From: Nematostella vectensis
Taxonomy: Eukaryota > Cnidaria > Anthozoa > Actiniaria > Edwardsiidae
NCBI RefSeq assembly: GCF_932526225.1
Contig: NC_064040.1
Location: 6,543,181-6,607,180 of the forward strand
Reading direction: 5' to 3'
DNA length: 64,000 nt
In this document: one piece after another, positions 37,801 through 64,000 of the stretch
How positions within the stretch are numbered: the stretch's first letter is position 1
Layout of the letters: the number at the start of each line of letters is the position of its first letter
Translations under genes and position numbers: made by a program
Notes under the pieces: model-generated
The model's input: only the letters and a program-made list of their open reading frames with translations
What the model was told of the DNA's origin: nothing
Database searches by the model: none

Positions 37801-38488
37801 ATATCATTTGGGCGAAAATGGACCATTTAATAGGTACAAACACTCGTGATTTTTGAGGTTTGTTATTTATTCTCGTCAAAACAATCATGTTTTGCTGTTT
37901 TGGGCTATTTTTTAGCTCCACTATGGGACTTTCATAAGCTTCCTTTTTTTACGAGAGAAAACTTTTATCGCTGCTCGTTTTCTTTAAGGCCTTAGCAAAA
38001 TGTATTGTTCCTGCAATAGTGTTTATTAGTATACTAAAGGCTGGTTCTCGCTCGCATTCAAACGCAACACGCAAGTAAACCCCGATTCTCTCCGTGACGT
38101 AAGTGCTAAATAACGCAACTACTCGATTTTTCTCTGTTTGACCGATTCTCACTTGGGTTTCGTATGTCGCGCTTGGTGTTGCGCTTGCTTTCTAGTAAGC
38201 GCAAACCTCTGCTAAACCTGATTTATTTTTACATTTTCTTCGACCAAAAAGAGTTGATGCGCAACAATGCACGCGCACTTTTGACATCATTGCGCGCCTT
38301 CTTCTTACTAAAATAATTTGTTTTGTCGTATAAATATAGTAACCTACGCTAAAAGCTGATATCATTTTTATTGTTTGCTATACGTGTCCACTCGCCGGCA
38401 GAAAAATAAACGCACTTATATTGGTTCTGGGGCGAACAAGTTATAGCACTATTGCAAAAAGTACCTGACGTGGATATAACAGAGCGAC
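34878..38488. other. A/T-rich DNA, gene not supported
   Basis: It includes a CpG-richer patch at 36080-36200 with overlapping open frames on both strands that I regard as spurious. An ORF at 36361-36678 with one hydrophobic segment has no recognisable family. T-rich tracts occur near 35400-35480. Confidence 0.4.
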
Positions 38489-38742
38489 TTAAAGCCGCAT
38501 TGTCACCAGTTTACTTCCGGAGGCCCGACGGAAACCTCAACCGTGAAAAGACAAAAGAATCTATTAGAATCCGAGATATTTAAGAGGCCATCCGCTCTAA
38601 ATTATCGATCACATCCTCGAAGAAACTTCCAATAGACACACTGCTTTCAATATTTTAAAATATTTTTCGCATTCTCGGTTAAAAATCATCGGAGATTGCT
38701 ACGTAATCGACCGGAAGTAAACTGGTGATAATGCGGCTTTAA
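38489..38742. repeat. piggyBac-like MITE flanked by TTAA
   Basis: TTAA at 38489-38492 and at 38739-38742 directly flank the inverted ends AGCCGCATTGTCACCAGTTT...CCGG and CCGGAAGTAAACTGGTGA..AATGCGGCT. A TTAA duplication is the signature of piggyBac-type insertion. The ends are nearly identical over about 28 bp. There is no transposase, so it is non-autonomous. Confidence 0.65.
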
Positions 38743-38743
38743 A

Positions 38744-39160
38744 AGAGACATTTGGCACCGCGTTTTTTTCTCGGAAACTGCAAACGTCAAACCTCTGAGG
38801 TCTCGTGACAAGGCCTTGCGGTCAAGTTTACAGTCTGCGGTTCGCGTTTTGACCTAAGGAGCACCGTCTAGCGGTCAGTGATTTACCTCAGCAGTTTTCC
38901 CCTCAAATTTTCTTGAGCCCACGTTTGAGACCATGAATTAGTGTAGTCATTTGACTCTTGAAATAATATATTTTCATTGACATTTTGCACAATTATACTA
39001 ATACTTTTGGCTCTGTTGAAGTCGAGCACATGTTTTGCACATTTTCCCGCCAAATGTGCTAAACTACGTTTTCGCCAGTACGTCAAACCGCAAACCGGTA
39101 ACGGCTAACCGCGGTTTGCCGTTTGTGGTTAATTCTGAAAACGCGATGCTAAATGTCTCT
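38744..39160. repeat. Second inverted-end element abutting the piggyBac-like MITE
   Basis: The left end AGAGACATTTGGCACCGCGT is inverted at the right (ACGCGATGCTAAATGTCTCT). Inner segments rich in GGTTTGC/GCAAACC also pair. It starts one base after the TTAA of the neighbour at 38742. The right end is followed by a repeated 'aatgtctct'. Confidence 0.6.
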
Positions 39161-40109
39161 AATGTCTCTAAAAGGTTTATAGTTGATCTCAAACAATAGT
39201 TTTAATAGAGCCCAAATATCCTGTAACTCATTTTGGTATTTTAAAACAGTGTGAGAATGGTTGGCAGTGAAAATTTTTGAAAATTTTGAAAATCTTTACG
39301 TGTGATTACCATGGTAACAGAGTTACGCCTGTTGTAGTTTCTTTGGTTATCCAAAAGTCATGCATGAGAATTGAAATAGTATGGCGGAATTGTCAGTTTG
39401 TAAGAGTGTGCTTTTGCTTGATTATCTTCTATTCGACGTTACTGAGGTCATTGCTAGTCTGATCTAGCTAGTTGCCAGTGGTTACTCGTGAAATATTCAC
39501 GAAAAGCAATTCTTTGTTGTACAAAACTTTTAAAGGTATATTTCAGTCCTTCAATGTATCGGGCTTCCTGATGCTTTAGGGGAATAGTATGGGTCGTCGT
39601 AAACATTAATTAAACAAATGCCTCCCTTTTGAGTTCCCAATATATTTATCTCATATTTAATTTACCTTATGAAAATGTGAAAAAGGCTCTTCCTATAAAA
39701 TACCGCCTGTATTTTAGTATTCCACCTTATCCTATATCCGTGTTGGGAACCCTGTGCATGATGTTTTAGGCGGGAATCGGACAACCAAATTCAAACCATG
39801 CGAGTTCGCACGGTCATATGTTGGGTTTTGTGAATAAGAGAGTGGATTGTGAATCCTCATTTCGTTGGCTTTCTTGGGCTTAGTTTGTTATTTGGTGGTC
39901 GATTCTATACTTTTTAATGAAAATCGATGTGACATAAAGTGTATGTGGGTCTGAAAACACCAAATGACCGCCAACTATTTGTAGAAACCTCTTGGTTTTA
40001 TTAAAAAAAAATGGAAGTACTTCTTATATCGAGATTGATAAAATAAGAAGTGTTGTGCACCAACTTGATCTGATTAAATAAGCGTTTATGCACCGTCCTT
40101 TAATGGTTG

Positions 40110-40391
40110 AATAGGGGACTTGCGCTAAGAGATCACATGACCTTTTAATTGGGTAGCAAATTCAAAACAAAATGATGAAAAAAAAATCAGAAATGACTTC
40201 GCCCGTCACACCAGAGGACGACGAAGAAATAAAATCTTCAATGAAATTAAACACTTTGTGAAAAAAAGAATTTTTTTTTGTAAGCGCTGAATAAGTTGCT
40301 TTTTGCTCTTATTTTGCCCTTAAAAGGCTGAGCGCGCGGTTAGTTTGCCACCCAAACAGTCACGTGATCCCTTAGCGCAAGTCCCCTATTA
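40110..40391. repeat. MITE with about 30-bp inverted ends
   Basis: The left end AATAGGGGACTTGCGCTAAG, then AGATCACATGAC, is inverted at the right (GTCACGTGATCCCTTAGCGC, then AAGTCCCCTATT). The flanks TTAATGGTTGA and TTAAAGTTCGA agree at 8 of 11 positions and could be a decayed target duplication. Confidence 0.7.
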
Positions 40392-43300
40392 AAGTTCGAA
40401 AGTCAAAAGTCTTGCAGTTGAAGTAAAAGCTTTTTTCTTCCGTTTTCTTGTTTGCGAACCGTTTTGTTTTTGCGCGATGGAGCTAAAGAATCTACTTTTT
40501 TTCGTGGTAGGAATAATGCCTTTCTAAATAACGATACGTGTTTTCAGCTACAATTAATCTATCTATGTAATGAAACTACAGCAAGTATTCGAATTCTTTT
40601 TAAAATTTGATTTCCCCGCTACATTTGTTTACACATGTCTTCCGAAGTTGTCTAGAATAAGATTTCTCCTCTACGATGATATTTTTGGAGATGGACTTAT
40701 TACTGTATACTTTTAGTGTGTTTTTTTTTTGTGAGACACGGAGGTCTGAAGGTCATTAGTCCTTTTTGCTGCGGGAAATTATTTTTGGGCTTCTGTGTAA
40801 TCTTGAATGGCGCCTTTGCGAGTGTGATCCTCTCGCATACAAAAACGCGTGAGTAGAACTTTGCTTCGGAGTTTTCTAGCTCAGCCGTTTTTCCGTGAAA
40901 GGTGGAGCACAGTCCATTCCTTAGCGTATTATGTATAGGATAGATTACGATTAAAGCGTAGTTCCAGGCCTTCGCCACAACCACCACCTTCAACCAACGG
41001 GAACCCACATGACGAACTAGGTTTGTTAGGGACTGACCATTTGGTATCTGGCGAACGGATAAGGATAAGGAAATCGGCGAAAAAGATTCCTATAAAAAGA
41101 ATGAACAACAACAAGAAAAAAACACTCACACGAAGTCTTGTTTGAAACTAAAGCATCCCAACTAGCCATAAAAGTAAAGTAAAGTAAAGAGTAGGGATGT
41201 TTTTGTTGTTGTCTTTTTTTTTTTCGTCGTCGTGCTCGGGCCATGTGCAGTTTGTGAATTTGGGTTAGAATTTGGCAAAGTCGCTAAGTCACAACATTTT
41301 TTCGTGACTCTGTAAAGCCAAGTGCAAAGAGCAAAACGGTTCTCAGTTTCCCCCATTTTTACTCAGGCGAAATTTGTTGCAAATCGTAAACAAAATTATG
41401 AGGGAGTTTCAGGCAAGATTGCTCGCTAATTAGTAGCGTAAACCAAGCGGGAACAAATTTTGAAAGCACTGCCACGTGATTAGTATTTTCTTGCAGATTT
41501 CCGTGGCAACGCCTAATAACATTTTTTACCCTCCATCTTCCCAAATTTAGGAGGAAGTTTGTTCCTCTAATTAGAAACCAAAAAAAATCATTCCTGAAAC
41601 AAAACAAATACTTTTTGGCTAGGAATAACTAATATCTAACTTTGAAATCATACCAAATGCTGAAATACTTATTTTACATGAGGGCAGATATATATAATTT
41701 GACAACTATATATACATATAAACAGACAACTATAATTGGGTAAACCCAAGGAACCGTTAAGAATAAATTGAGCGCGTAGAGCATCACAACTCACCTGGAG
41801 ACAATCGTAAATAATTGGCGATCAAATGTCATAGTTGATTTCAAGAAGGATTTATTATTGGCTGTTTATTAGCTTGATTCGACTATCAATTTCCTTCGCG
41901 AATTAGAATGATCAAATTTAAATTAAAACGCTTCCGAGTTTGATACACTGTACCTTTTGTATGTTGTTTTATTTGATCATTACAATATAAATTGATTAAA
42001 GCTGTCATTATCGTTTTTGACTGAATAAAGAAGACGTACTTTTCAGTAAAGTATTTATTTTATTTTATTTACTATAATTTTTATCACACGTTATTTCGCC
42101 CTTCTTTAATAAGCATCTTCGTGCAATCTTTGATCTTTTTTTTATTATTATTTCAGGTTGGATGGGGGCGCCTTGACCCATATCTCCCTGCTTGATGAAC
42201 CAAAGAGGTCTTTTGATGTATATTAGTTTCTAGGTTCTTCGATGCCTCGCAACTTTCTAAATACAAACCGATGAATCTTCGACCATTTGTTACGAATCAG
42301 AGATACGTTATCAGAATTCGAAATTCCAGAGTTATCATCTTTAAGGTGATACCCGTTAGAAAACAAGGAGAAATCATTCAACTGCACTTCGATACTCACT
42401 ACAAAACAAAAGCCATCGAGGATGGAATTCTACTTCGTATGTTATACACGTCATTACATCTTCGCCTTGCGAGATGTATTGATCATTATTGGTCTTTTTG
42501 TTTGCTCGACGTATCAACTGCGAATGTCTTCTAAAGGTATGGAATGGAGAAAACTATTGACAAAGAAATATTTAGGTAATCTAATCCTTAAGTTTATAGT
42601 CCTTATTCTAAACACAAAGAAGTAAATTAAAATATCGGACGCAGTCAACAATCCGTATATATAATCTGTATAATACTTTATCGTAATGCGATTCAGAGTA
42701 ATTATCTTTTTGCTTAATCGTTTACTTTACCTAGCTACAGTAAATACAATTTAAAAAGAGTTCGAAAAAATATAATTATTTGATTATCCTTGTAATGTTC
42801 TATACAAATGTTCTTAACACTAACCAACTAGCAATGGGTCGTTGTTTTCATTTTTCAAGAAATGGGATCATCATTGGTCGATGTTTAATCGTAAAGCGTT
42901 TAAAATTGAGGCTTAATTTAAGTTACAAATTATTCAAAGCATTCATAGATCCAGGCGCGCACGAATATCCAATCAGAAAGCAGCAAATAAAAGCCAGCGA
43001 AGTGCAACCCAAATGTCCCAGAAAAGTCCCACGAATTGTACAACATGTCGGATGAGGTCAAGTCCTGCTCGGATTTATCTAAAATGAAGACGTTTATAGG
43101 GGTTTACCTGCGACGAAAAAAAACCACGGTCACCTAACATGATGGAAACTTGTTGTTCAAAATCTTGTAGAGAAGCATAGAAATAGAGGATATACCTACG
43201 AGTTTGGTTGTTAAATGGAAACGGCACGAATCTAGCTCAAAATACGAAAACATGAAAATGATAATATAAAGCGGTGCTCTCTCCGGTAGGTACTATGTGT

Positions 43301-44035
43301 TTATGTGTTTTCAAAGCGAATTTTGTCAACTTGCGGGGGAAAGTAGAAGAGAAAGCCAAATTCGCTGTTTACGCCTGACTTCTAACTTGTTTTATCGGCA
43401 AACGTTAAAATTTACAGCAAAAATAAAAACGACAGTCTTATTCTTATATGTAATTGAAGTAACCTAGGATAATATCAAAACACAAGTATAATGGTAGGAC
43501 TTAACATGCTTTTGTATGTGGTTTATTGGTTTTTGTTTTTTCGTTTCTTCGTAGTAAATTTTACATGGTTTTCTGCAATTTGAGTCCCAACTTCACACTA
43601 AAAATGGCCGGTCAAAGGTTAAATAAAAAAACAGGGCTAGCACTTTCTACGCTGACCCGAAAATGCGTTTTTGCTTGTCCAGTTTCGCAGAAAAATATCT
43701 CAAACCAATCTTTTTTGCCGGATTTTTGTGGGACATTTGTGGGGCCACATGCCTGTTATTTGCATCATCCTGATTGGCTATTCGTGGGCGAGTGATTGAC
43801 ATGTCGGATCTATGAATTGTTCGCAATATCTTTTTCCCCAAAGTTAGCAAACTAATTGATATCAAGCTACAAAAAGGTTTATTTAGGCTTGATTTTAAAA
43901 ATCATTACAGAGACCTGATATTGAATAAAATTTCATTGAAAATTAACATTTCCAGATTTTTGCCTTAAACCATGCTGTTTTTTTGAATTTGAGCTACAGT
44001 GCACTATTTTATTAAAACATTCCCCTTCCTCTTAG
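40392..44035. other. A/T-rich DNA, gene not supported
   Basis: An AGTAA microsatellite lies near 41174-41190. An ORF from 42422 encodes one hydrophobic helix and meets a GT donor at 42537, but no partner exon or family is recognised. Nothing else is supported. Confidence 0.4.
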
Positions 44036-44310
44036 CCAGATTGGTTGCCTTTACCTTGCTTATAAACAAGTCTGGATTCGTTTTAAAATGTTCACCTTGC
44101 TAAAACAAGCCTGGATTCCTTTTAATGTTTACCTTGCTTCTAAACAAGCTTGGTTACATTGTAAGATGTTTAACAGGTACCTCTAAAAAAGCTTGGTTGC
44201 ATTGTAAGATGTTTAACAGGTACCTCTAAAAAAGCTTGGTTGCATTGTATGTTTCCTCGCATCTAAACAAGCCTATGTACACATTGTTGTTTCCCTCGCT
44301 TTTAAATAAG
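44036..44310. repeat. Degenerate tandem repeat around 'aagcttggtt', 43-bp core period
   Basis: The two central units (starting GTAAGATGTTTAACAGGTAC at 44161 and 44204) are nearly identical and 43 bp apart. More divergent copies built on 'accttgcttataaacaag.ctgga' flank them on both sides, giving at least six recognisable units. Confidence 0.7.
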
Positions 44311-46116
44311 TATGTTTTTTTTTTTCGTACCCAAGACAAAAATATTATATATGATAAAGATTATATATGTAAAAGCTTATAATGTATGTTTGAATAAGTG
44401 TGACTTGAATAAGTTTGGCTTTTAGGAGAAGAAACTTCTACTGGATAATTACCATCATTCGCGTAGTCTGTATATTTCGTCTAAGTTCGCGAAAGAACAG
44501 TTCTTTATGGGTTGCCTTAGTCTGGAACTGTGCTCTCTTTGCGCTCGGCATTCTGGGTCCCTGCAAAAAGTGTCGCGTCTGTATTGCATACGCATGCGCG
44601 AACGGTTAGGTGTTCGTATAAGTTTTAAGATTTTAAAGCATAAAAATATTTTCAGGTTTTAGTTTTCGTTTTGGATCTTATTTTTTCAGTCGCATTTGCT
44701 TTTTGTTGTTCTCGTAGAAAAACATAATCATTTTTATTTTGTCCTTTTTCCAGCGCTTGGTCAATTCCTTTTTGCTGTGACGCAGGAGCAGCATACTAAT
44801 CTTGACATCGCTTTTTAAAACTCTCTTTCCTTTCCATTCACGAGCATCCGCGGCAGAATATATGCGGGTGTTTGGTTCGATTTTGGTTTGGGGTCTTGTT
44901 CCGCAGCCTCACTTTGAAAAATGAGGCCGCGAGAGACTTTAGCCATTACTTAAGGGCGCTTTATAGAAGGGCGGCGCTTTTCTAAGTGCATACAAGATTT
45001 ATTACAGATTATGCCAAGGATACGTCGAGGAGCTAGAAACACGATTACAATTATAGCTGAAATAAATTTTCGACGCGTATTTCAGGGAGGGGGTTTCTAC
45101 TTATATGACTAAATCAAATACACATATTGAAAGACACTTTTACAAACAAATACACCGAATAAAAAAAAACGACAATAAAGCATCGGTATAAGAATACACA
45201 TATTATATATTAAACATATACTGTAAATGGTAAGTAATTTCCCCTGAGGGACCTGCTGGAAATAAGTAACTAAAGGTATAATTACAGCTATTTATTTTAC
45301 GCAGATTCTGTTGTAAGCGGCGGATCATTATATTTTTCCCTTCGGTTAGGTGACTATTACGATGCTATCAATATTTTCCGGAATAAGCGGCGTATTATTT
45401 TTCGCTTTTTTTAATCATCCCATGAAAAGTTGAAAGTTTATGATAACTAATCATTTTTCAGTTCCCATTTAAGGTCATCTGAGTAATTTTCAACTGGAAA
45501 CAATAAATTATTTACAATATCTCTTCCTCGATATTATAAAATAACACGGATCGTTTTATTAACTTACAAAAATAATGTCTTTTTCACTCACAGGCTCTTG
45601 ATATACCCTTGATTTCAGCTTTTGTTCTGTTGAATCATTGCTTGCTCTGTGTAAATGTACGTGCCCTATTATTATCTGTGTGGGTTACGTGGTCAACTAT
45701 TTAGTCATATCAAGTGCCCTGAGTCATATCAAGGCGAGATAAAATATATATATATAACTTGATGGCTCAATTAGTATGCCCCAGGCGTTATTCTGGGCTA
45801 CCTAGCCAGTTTGATCATTTTCGATTTATCAAAAAAAAAGATTCAAGATTTAATTTTTATTTAAAATATACAGATTATCTCCTGGTCTCTTAAACGATAG
45901 TGTGTGTGAAAAGCAACCATTATTGATATCTATTTTGAGAGGAGACAATAGTTAAGCCCGGCTTTTCACTAGGCTAAGAAAACGTAGAAGTAAGCGAATT
46001 TGGTGAATCGCGAAATCACATGATCTTTAGCTAAGTAAACGGCGATGGGACGAAATACAAGTTCTTCTTTATCCTCGCTTGCGTTTGCGTTTTTTTTTTT
46101 TTTTTTTTAATTTTTG
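44311..46116. other. A/T-rich DNA between tandem repeats
   Basis: An NRF1-like TACGCATGCGCG (one mismatch) lies at 44589-44600. A TA microsatellite lies near 45744-45756 and a T homopolymer near 46091-46108. No gene is recognised. Confidence 0.4.
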
Positions 46117-47430
46117 AAAGGGTCCTAAAGGGGTAAAACGGGACCGACCTTATTTTAACCCGGTGTTTCTGTACACGGGAACCAGGATTCGACCTTATTT
46201 TAACGCGGGGTTTGTGTAAAAGGGATCCCAAGGATTCGACCTTATTTTAACGCGGGGTTTGTGTACACGGGATCCCAAGGATTCGACCTTATTTTAACGC
46301 GGGGTTTCTGTAAACGGGATCCCAAGGATTCGACCTTATTTTAACCCGGGGTTTGTGTAAAAGGGGTCCAAAGGATTCGACCTTATTTTAACCCGGGGTT
46401 TGTGTAAACGGGATCCCAAGGATTCGACCTTATTTTAACCCGGGGTTTGTGTAAACGGGATCCCAAGGATTCGACCTTATTTTAACGCGGGGTTTGTGTA
46501 AAAGGGGTCCAAAGGATTCGACCTTATTTTAACCCGGGGTTTGTGTAAACGGGATACCAAGGATTCGACCTTATTTTAACGCGGGGTTTGTGTAAACGGG
46601 ATCCCAAGGATTCGACCTTATTTTAACGCGGGGTTTGTGTACACTGGATCCCAAAGATTCGACCTTATTTTAACGCGGGGTTTGTGTACACGGAAACCAG
46701 GATTCGACCTTATTTTAACCCGGGGTTTGTGTACACGGAAACCAGGATTCGACCTTATTTTAACCCGGGGTTTGTGTAAACGGGATCCCAAGGATTCGAC
46801 CTTATTTTAACGCGGGGTTTGTGTACACGGGATCCCAAAGATTCGACCTTATTTTAACGCGGGGTTTGTGTACACGGAAACCAGGATTCGACCTTATTTT
46901 AACGCGGGGTTTGTGTACACGGAAACCAGGATTCGACCTTATTTTAACCCGGGGTTTGTGTACACGGGATCCCAAGGATTCGACCTTATTTTAACGCGGG
47001 GTTTGTGTAAACGCGATCCCAAGGATTCGACCTTATTTTAACGCGGGGTTTGTGTAAACGGGATCCCAAGGATTCGACCTTATTTTAACGCGGGGTTTGT
47101 GTAAACGGGATCCCAAGGATTCGACCTTATTTTAACGCGGGGTTTGTGTAAACGCGATCCCAAGGATTCGACCTTATTTTAACGCGGGGTTTGTGTAAAC
47201 GGGATCCCAAGGATTCGACCTTATTTTAACGCGGGGTTTGTGTACACGGGATCCCAAGGATTCGACCTTATTTTAACCCGGGGTTTGTGTAAACGGGATC
47301 CCAAGGATTCGACCTTATTTTAACGCGGGGTTTGTGTAAACGGGATCCCAAGGATTCGACCTTATTTTAACCCGGGGTTTGTGTAAACGGGATCCCAAGG
47401 ATTCGACCTTATTTTAACGCGGGGTTTGTG
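46117..47430. repeat. Minisatellite: 28 tandem copies of a 47-bp unit
   Basis: The motif CGACCTTATTTTAAC occurs 28 times. The commonest unit is 47 bp and contains GGATTCGACCTTATTTTAAC followed by GCGGGGTTTGTGTAAACGGG and ATCCCAA. Variable sites are GCGGGG/CCGGGG, GTGTAAAC/GTGTACAC and GGGATCCCAA/GGGGTCCAAA/GGAAACC. The variants recur at three-unit and four-unit spacings. A period of 47 is not a multiple of three, so the array is not a coding repeat. It ends about 1.57 kb upstream of the receptor start codon. Confidence 0.95.
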
Positions 47431-48523
47431 AGGAACGGAATTTGAGCTATCAAAAATGAGATCGGGATTGGACACCCGGAATGCGGGAGTGCAACAAATG
47501 CTTTTCTGCTCTGCGCTTCCTTTGCCAGTGATAAAGATGGCTCCTCACTCCCTCCCCCTTCACTCTTTCTACGCGTGTTACTGGGGAGGGTTGAGAATAT
47601 TTATTCCATTCAACCTACGTATTTAAATAAGCTAACAGTTAGCCTTCAACGTGACTTCGGCCTCATGATTGTCAAGTGTCGCTTTTGGCATACTCAAAGA
47701 TGTTGTAGATTTGATTAATATTGTAACTATAAATCAAAAATTCTTATGGACTTAAGTGTTTTGAGAAAGATGAGCATTTCTGGTTAGCTTCCTAATGAGC
47801 ATCTTAGACATCCTAAACGTCATATATTTCAAAACGCCTCCCTTCTGATGTTAAAATCTTTTAGAGAAAGATTTTGTTTTGTCTCAGACAATCGGAATTT
47901 TTGTTTACAGATTTATTAAGAAAAACGACAAATAAATTAGTGAGCATGGTCTACTTTCGAAATAAAATACACAAGTCAAGTCTGTAATCGTCATTAATAA
48001 AATGATGGAGCATGATGGAATGTAAGATTTTTTTCCCTCGGGGTTCATATTTCGAAATGTTTATTTCCGCAACGAAAAAATGCAATACTAAAACAGTACT
48101 TGGACTTTGCTTTAAAATTCTTTAAAAAAACTCATTTAACTTTACTAATTGTAAGGTTTGAAGTGTCAAATCCCCTGCCCTAGGGGTAATTTATTATTTT
48201 TTTGCATGGAAAGTTGTTTTGTGTCCGTGATTATCATTTATATTACGTACCGGGATTATCGCTTAAATGTGTTTTATTGCACAGTTAATAACTGTAAGAC
48301 CACACGATTTACTTAAGACTTTTGACATATCTCGAAATTATCTCATCCTGGCTTTTTTTAAACAACTTGTTACGAGAGTTATTACTTACTATTAAGATAT
48401 ATCCACTATTCTTATCTAAAGTTAAAAATATAAAAACTGAAACAAACAGAAAAATGCACGTAATTGTGCAAAAAAAAAAAAAACTATTGAAAAAATATCT
48501 GAAGTAGAAGAGTTGTTTAGGGG

Positions 48524-48558
<35 letters not shown>

Positions 48559-48942
48559 CACTGTATTGTCATGCAAGGGCAACTGCTGTTAATACTCTTG
48601 TTTTCTTTCTACATCACACCAGTCAAAAAATATGTACTTCATTATGTAGTCACCTTCCTAAAAGTACCCCACGGGGAGAGTTATCTAAAAATGTTCCCTT
48701 TAAATGTGCTTTGTGCTTCCAATTTGTCTCATTAAATTTATCATTCGCATTTCTCTCTTCTCCCTTAAGAAAGACACCCACAGCAAAATTTCCGTCAAAA
48801 CAAATTTAGCAGGTTTGTGGCCGACACATGGTCAGCGGTTGGCGTTCATCCGATATTTCGTTCGGTACATTCTCGAGAAAGAGTTTGAGCTATGATGGGT
48901 AACCGATATATTGACAGACGGTCAGGGTTTGCACAATTGTAG
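47431..48942. other. Upstream region of the receptor gene
   Basis: No gene is seen. A TA dinucleotide microsatellite lies at 48528-48555 and A homopolymers near 48470. The segment between the minisatellite and the start codon should contain any proximal promoter of the receptor gene. Confidence 0.4.
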
Positions 48943-49000
48943 CGCCTATAAGTTAAATATCTTATTTTCGGAGAAAGAAGTGTCGATATGTGAAACAAAC
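48943..49000 (+). promoter_or_regulatory. Possible TATA-like element and short 5' leader of the receptor gene
   Basis: A TATAAG at 48947-48952 lies 54 bp upstream of the start codon, so a transcription start near 48975 would leave a leader of about 25 nt. No other promoter signal is obvious. The assignment rests on spacing only. Confidence 0.2.
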
Positions 49001-63656
<14,656 letters not shown>

Positions 63657-63984
63657 GTACGTCTAATTTTATGTCAAGGGGTGAGAACGTAAATTATTTA
63701 TTCACCACCGAAGAAATAGTTGTTCTATGCATTTTTATATATCCCACTAGATTCACTCTTCTTGGAATGAAAGGCCTATTTTAGCCATAGCTTCGCGTAA
63801 TAGTTTAGAAGATCCGCGGCTTGCTCTCAAATGTAGAAAAGTAAAAAGTTTTTTAATTATCTAAATATCTTAACAAAAATACTCTTGAATTGGCTATCTG
63901 GAATTTATTCATGTGCCTCTTGCCCCTCTTACACAAGTTGCCTTAAGATTATTTGGACTTAGCACGGGACTTATATTCGGGGAT

Positions 63985-64000
63985 GAATCTTTGTAGGTAA
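63985..64000 (+). other. Probable splice acceptor of the next receptor exon, cut by window end
   Basis: The text gaatctttgtag ends at 63996 and is followed by GTAA to the last base. Phase 0 would start the next exon with Val, which suits the start of the PLAT/LH2 domain that follows TM1 in polycystin-1 proteins. Only four exon bases are visible, so this is an inference from position and phase. Confidence 0.35.

Noticed and set aside
42422-42537. Possible first exon with a membrane helix and a gtatgg donor
   Set aside because: No partner exon in compatible phase and no family likeness could be found nearby.
46117-47430. CRISPR-like array or tRNA cluster
   Set aside because: The units are contiguous with no unique spacers, in an animal-type genome. 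GATTCGACC resembles a pol III B box, but no A box or cloverleaf is present.

Overview
The window looks like nuclear DNA from an invertebrate animal, most likely an anthozoan cnidarian (sea anemone or coral; Nematostella-like). The grounds are one large intron-rich gene with short GT-AG exons encoding a polycystin-1-type receptor, A/T-rich intergenic DNA, and many short non-autonomous transposons with inverted ends. The species is inferred and could not be tested here.

The only well-supported protein-coding gene runs rightward from about 49.0 kb past the right edge. Seventeen exons join in one open frame of 1406 codons (1386 if a 60-nt lysine-rich exon is skipped). The predicted protein has, in order, a signal peptide, an F5/8 type C (discoidin) domain, a SEA domain, a REJ module, a GAIN-like region ending in a canonical GPS cleavage motif, and the first transmembrane helix of a polycystin-1/PKD1-like channel-receptor. 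The PLAT domain and remaining helices should lie to the right of the window.

Left part (1-17.7 kb): mostly gene-free A/T-rich DNA. It holds foldback elements at 3.4 and 7.2 kb, two copies of a 'cccgagaatt' family (7.4 and 9.1 kb), a 40-bp tandem repeat (7.74 kb), a 605-bp inverted-end element (8.2 kb), a GC-rich stretch with a good splice donor and acceptor but no coding exon (12.4-13.6 kb), a diverged duplication (14-15.5 kb), and an inverted-end element with a LINE-like 3' tail inside it (15.7 kb).

Middle part (17.7-49 kb): a promoter-like stretch (YY1-like and NRF1-like sites at 18.1-18.5 kb) precedes a possible signal-peptide exon at 18.9 kb. This exon is phase-compatible with exon 2 of the receptor gene 30 kb downstream, so it may be a distal alternative first exon or the remnant of a paralogue. 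The rest is a gene desert with at least eight small inverted-end elements, including a TTAA-flanked one at 38.5 kb, and a 28-copy 47-bp minisatellite (46.1-47.4 kb) ending about 1.6 kb before the receptor start codon.

Right part (49-64 kb): the receptor gene. Its introns contain copies of a 'CAGGCCCGTACCCAGG' inverted-end family, trinucleotide and tetranucleotide microsatellites, and a foldback element just upstream of one exon. The gene probably makes a cleaved cell-surface receptor or channel subunit whose discoidin and SEA domains face outward; this role is inferred from the domain families.
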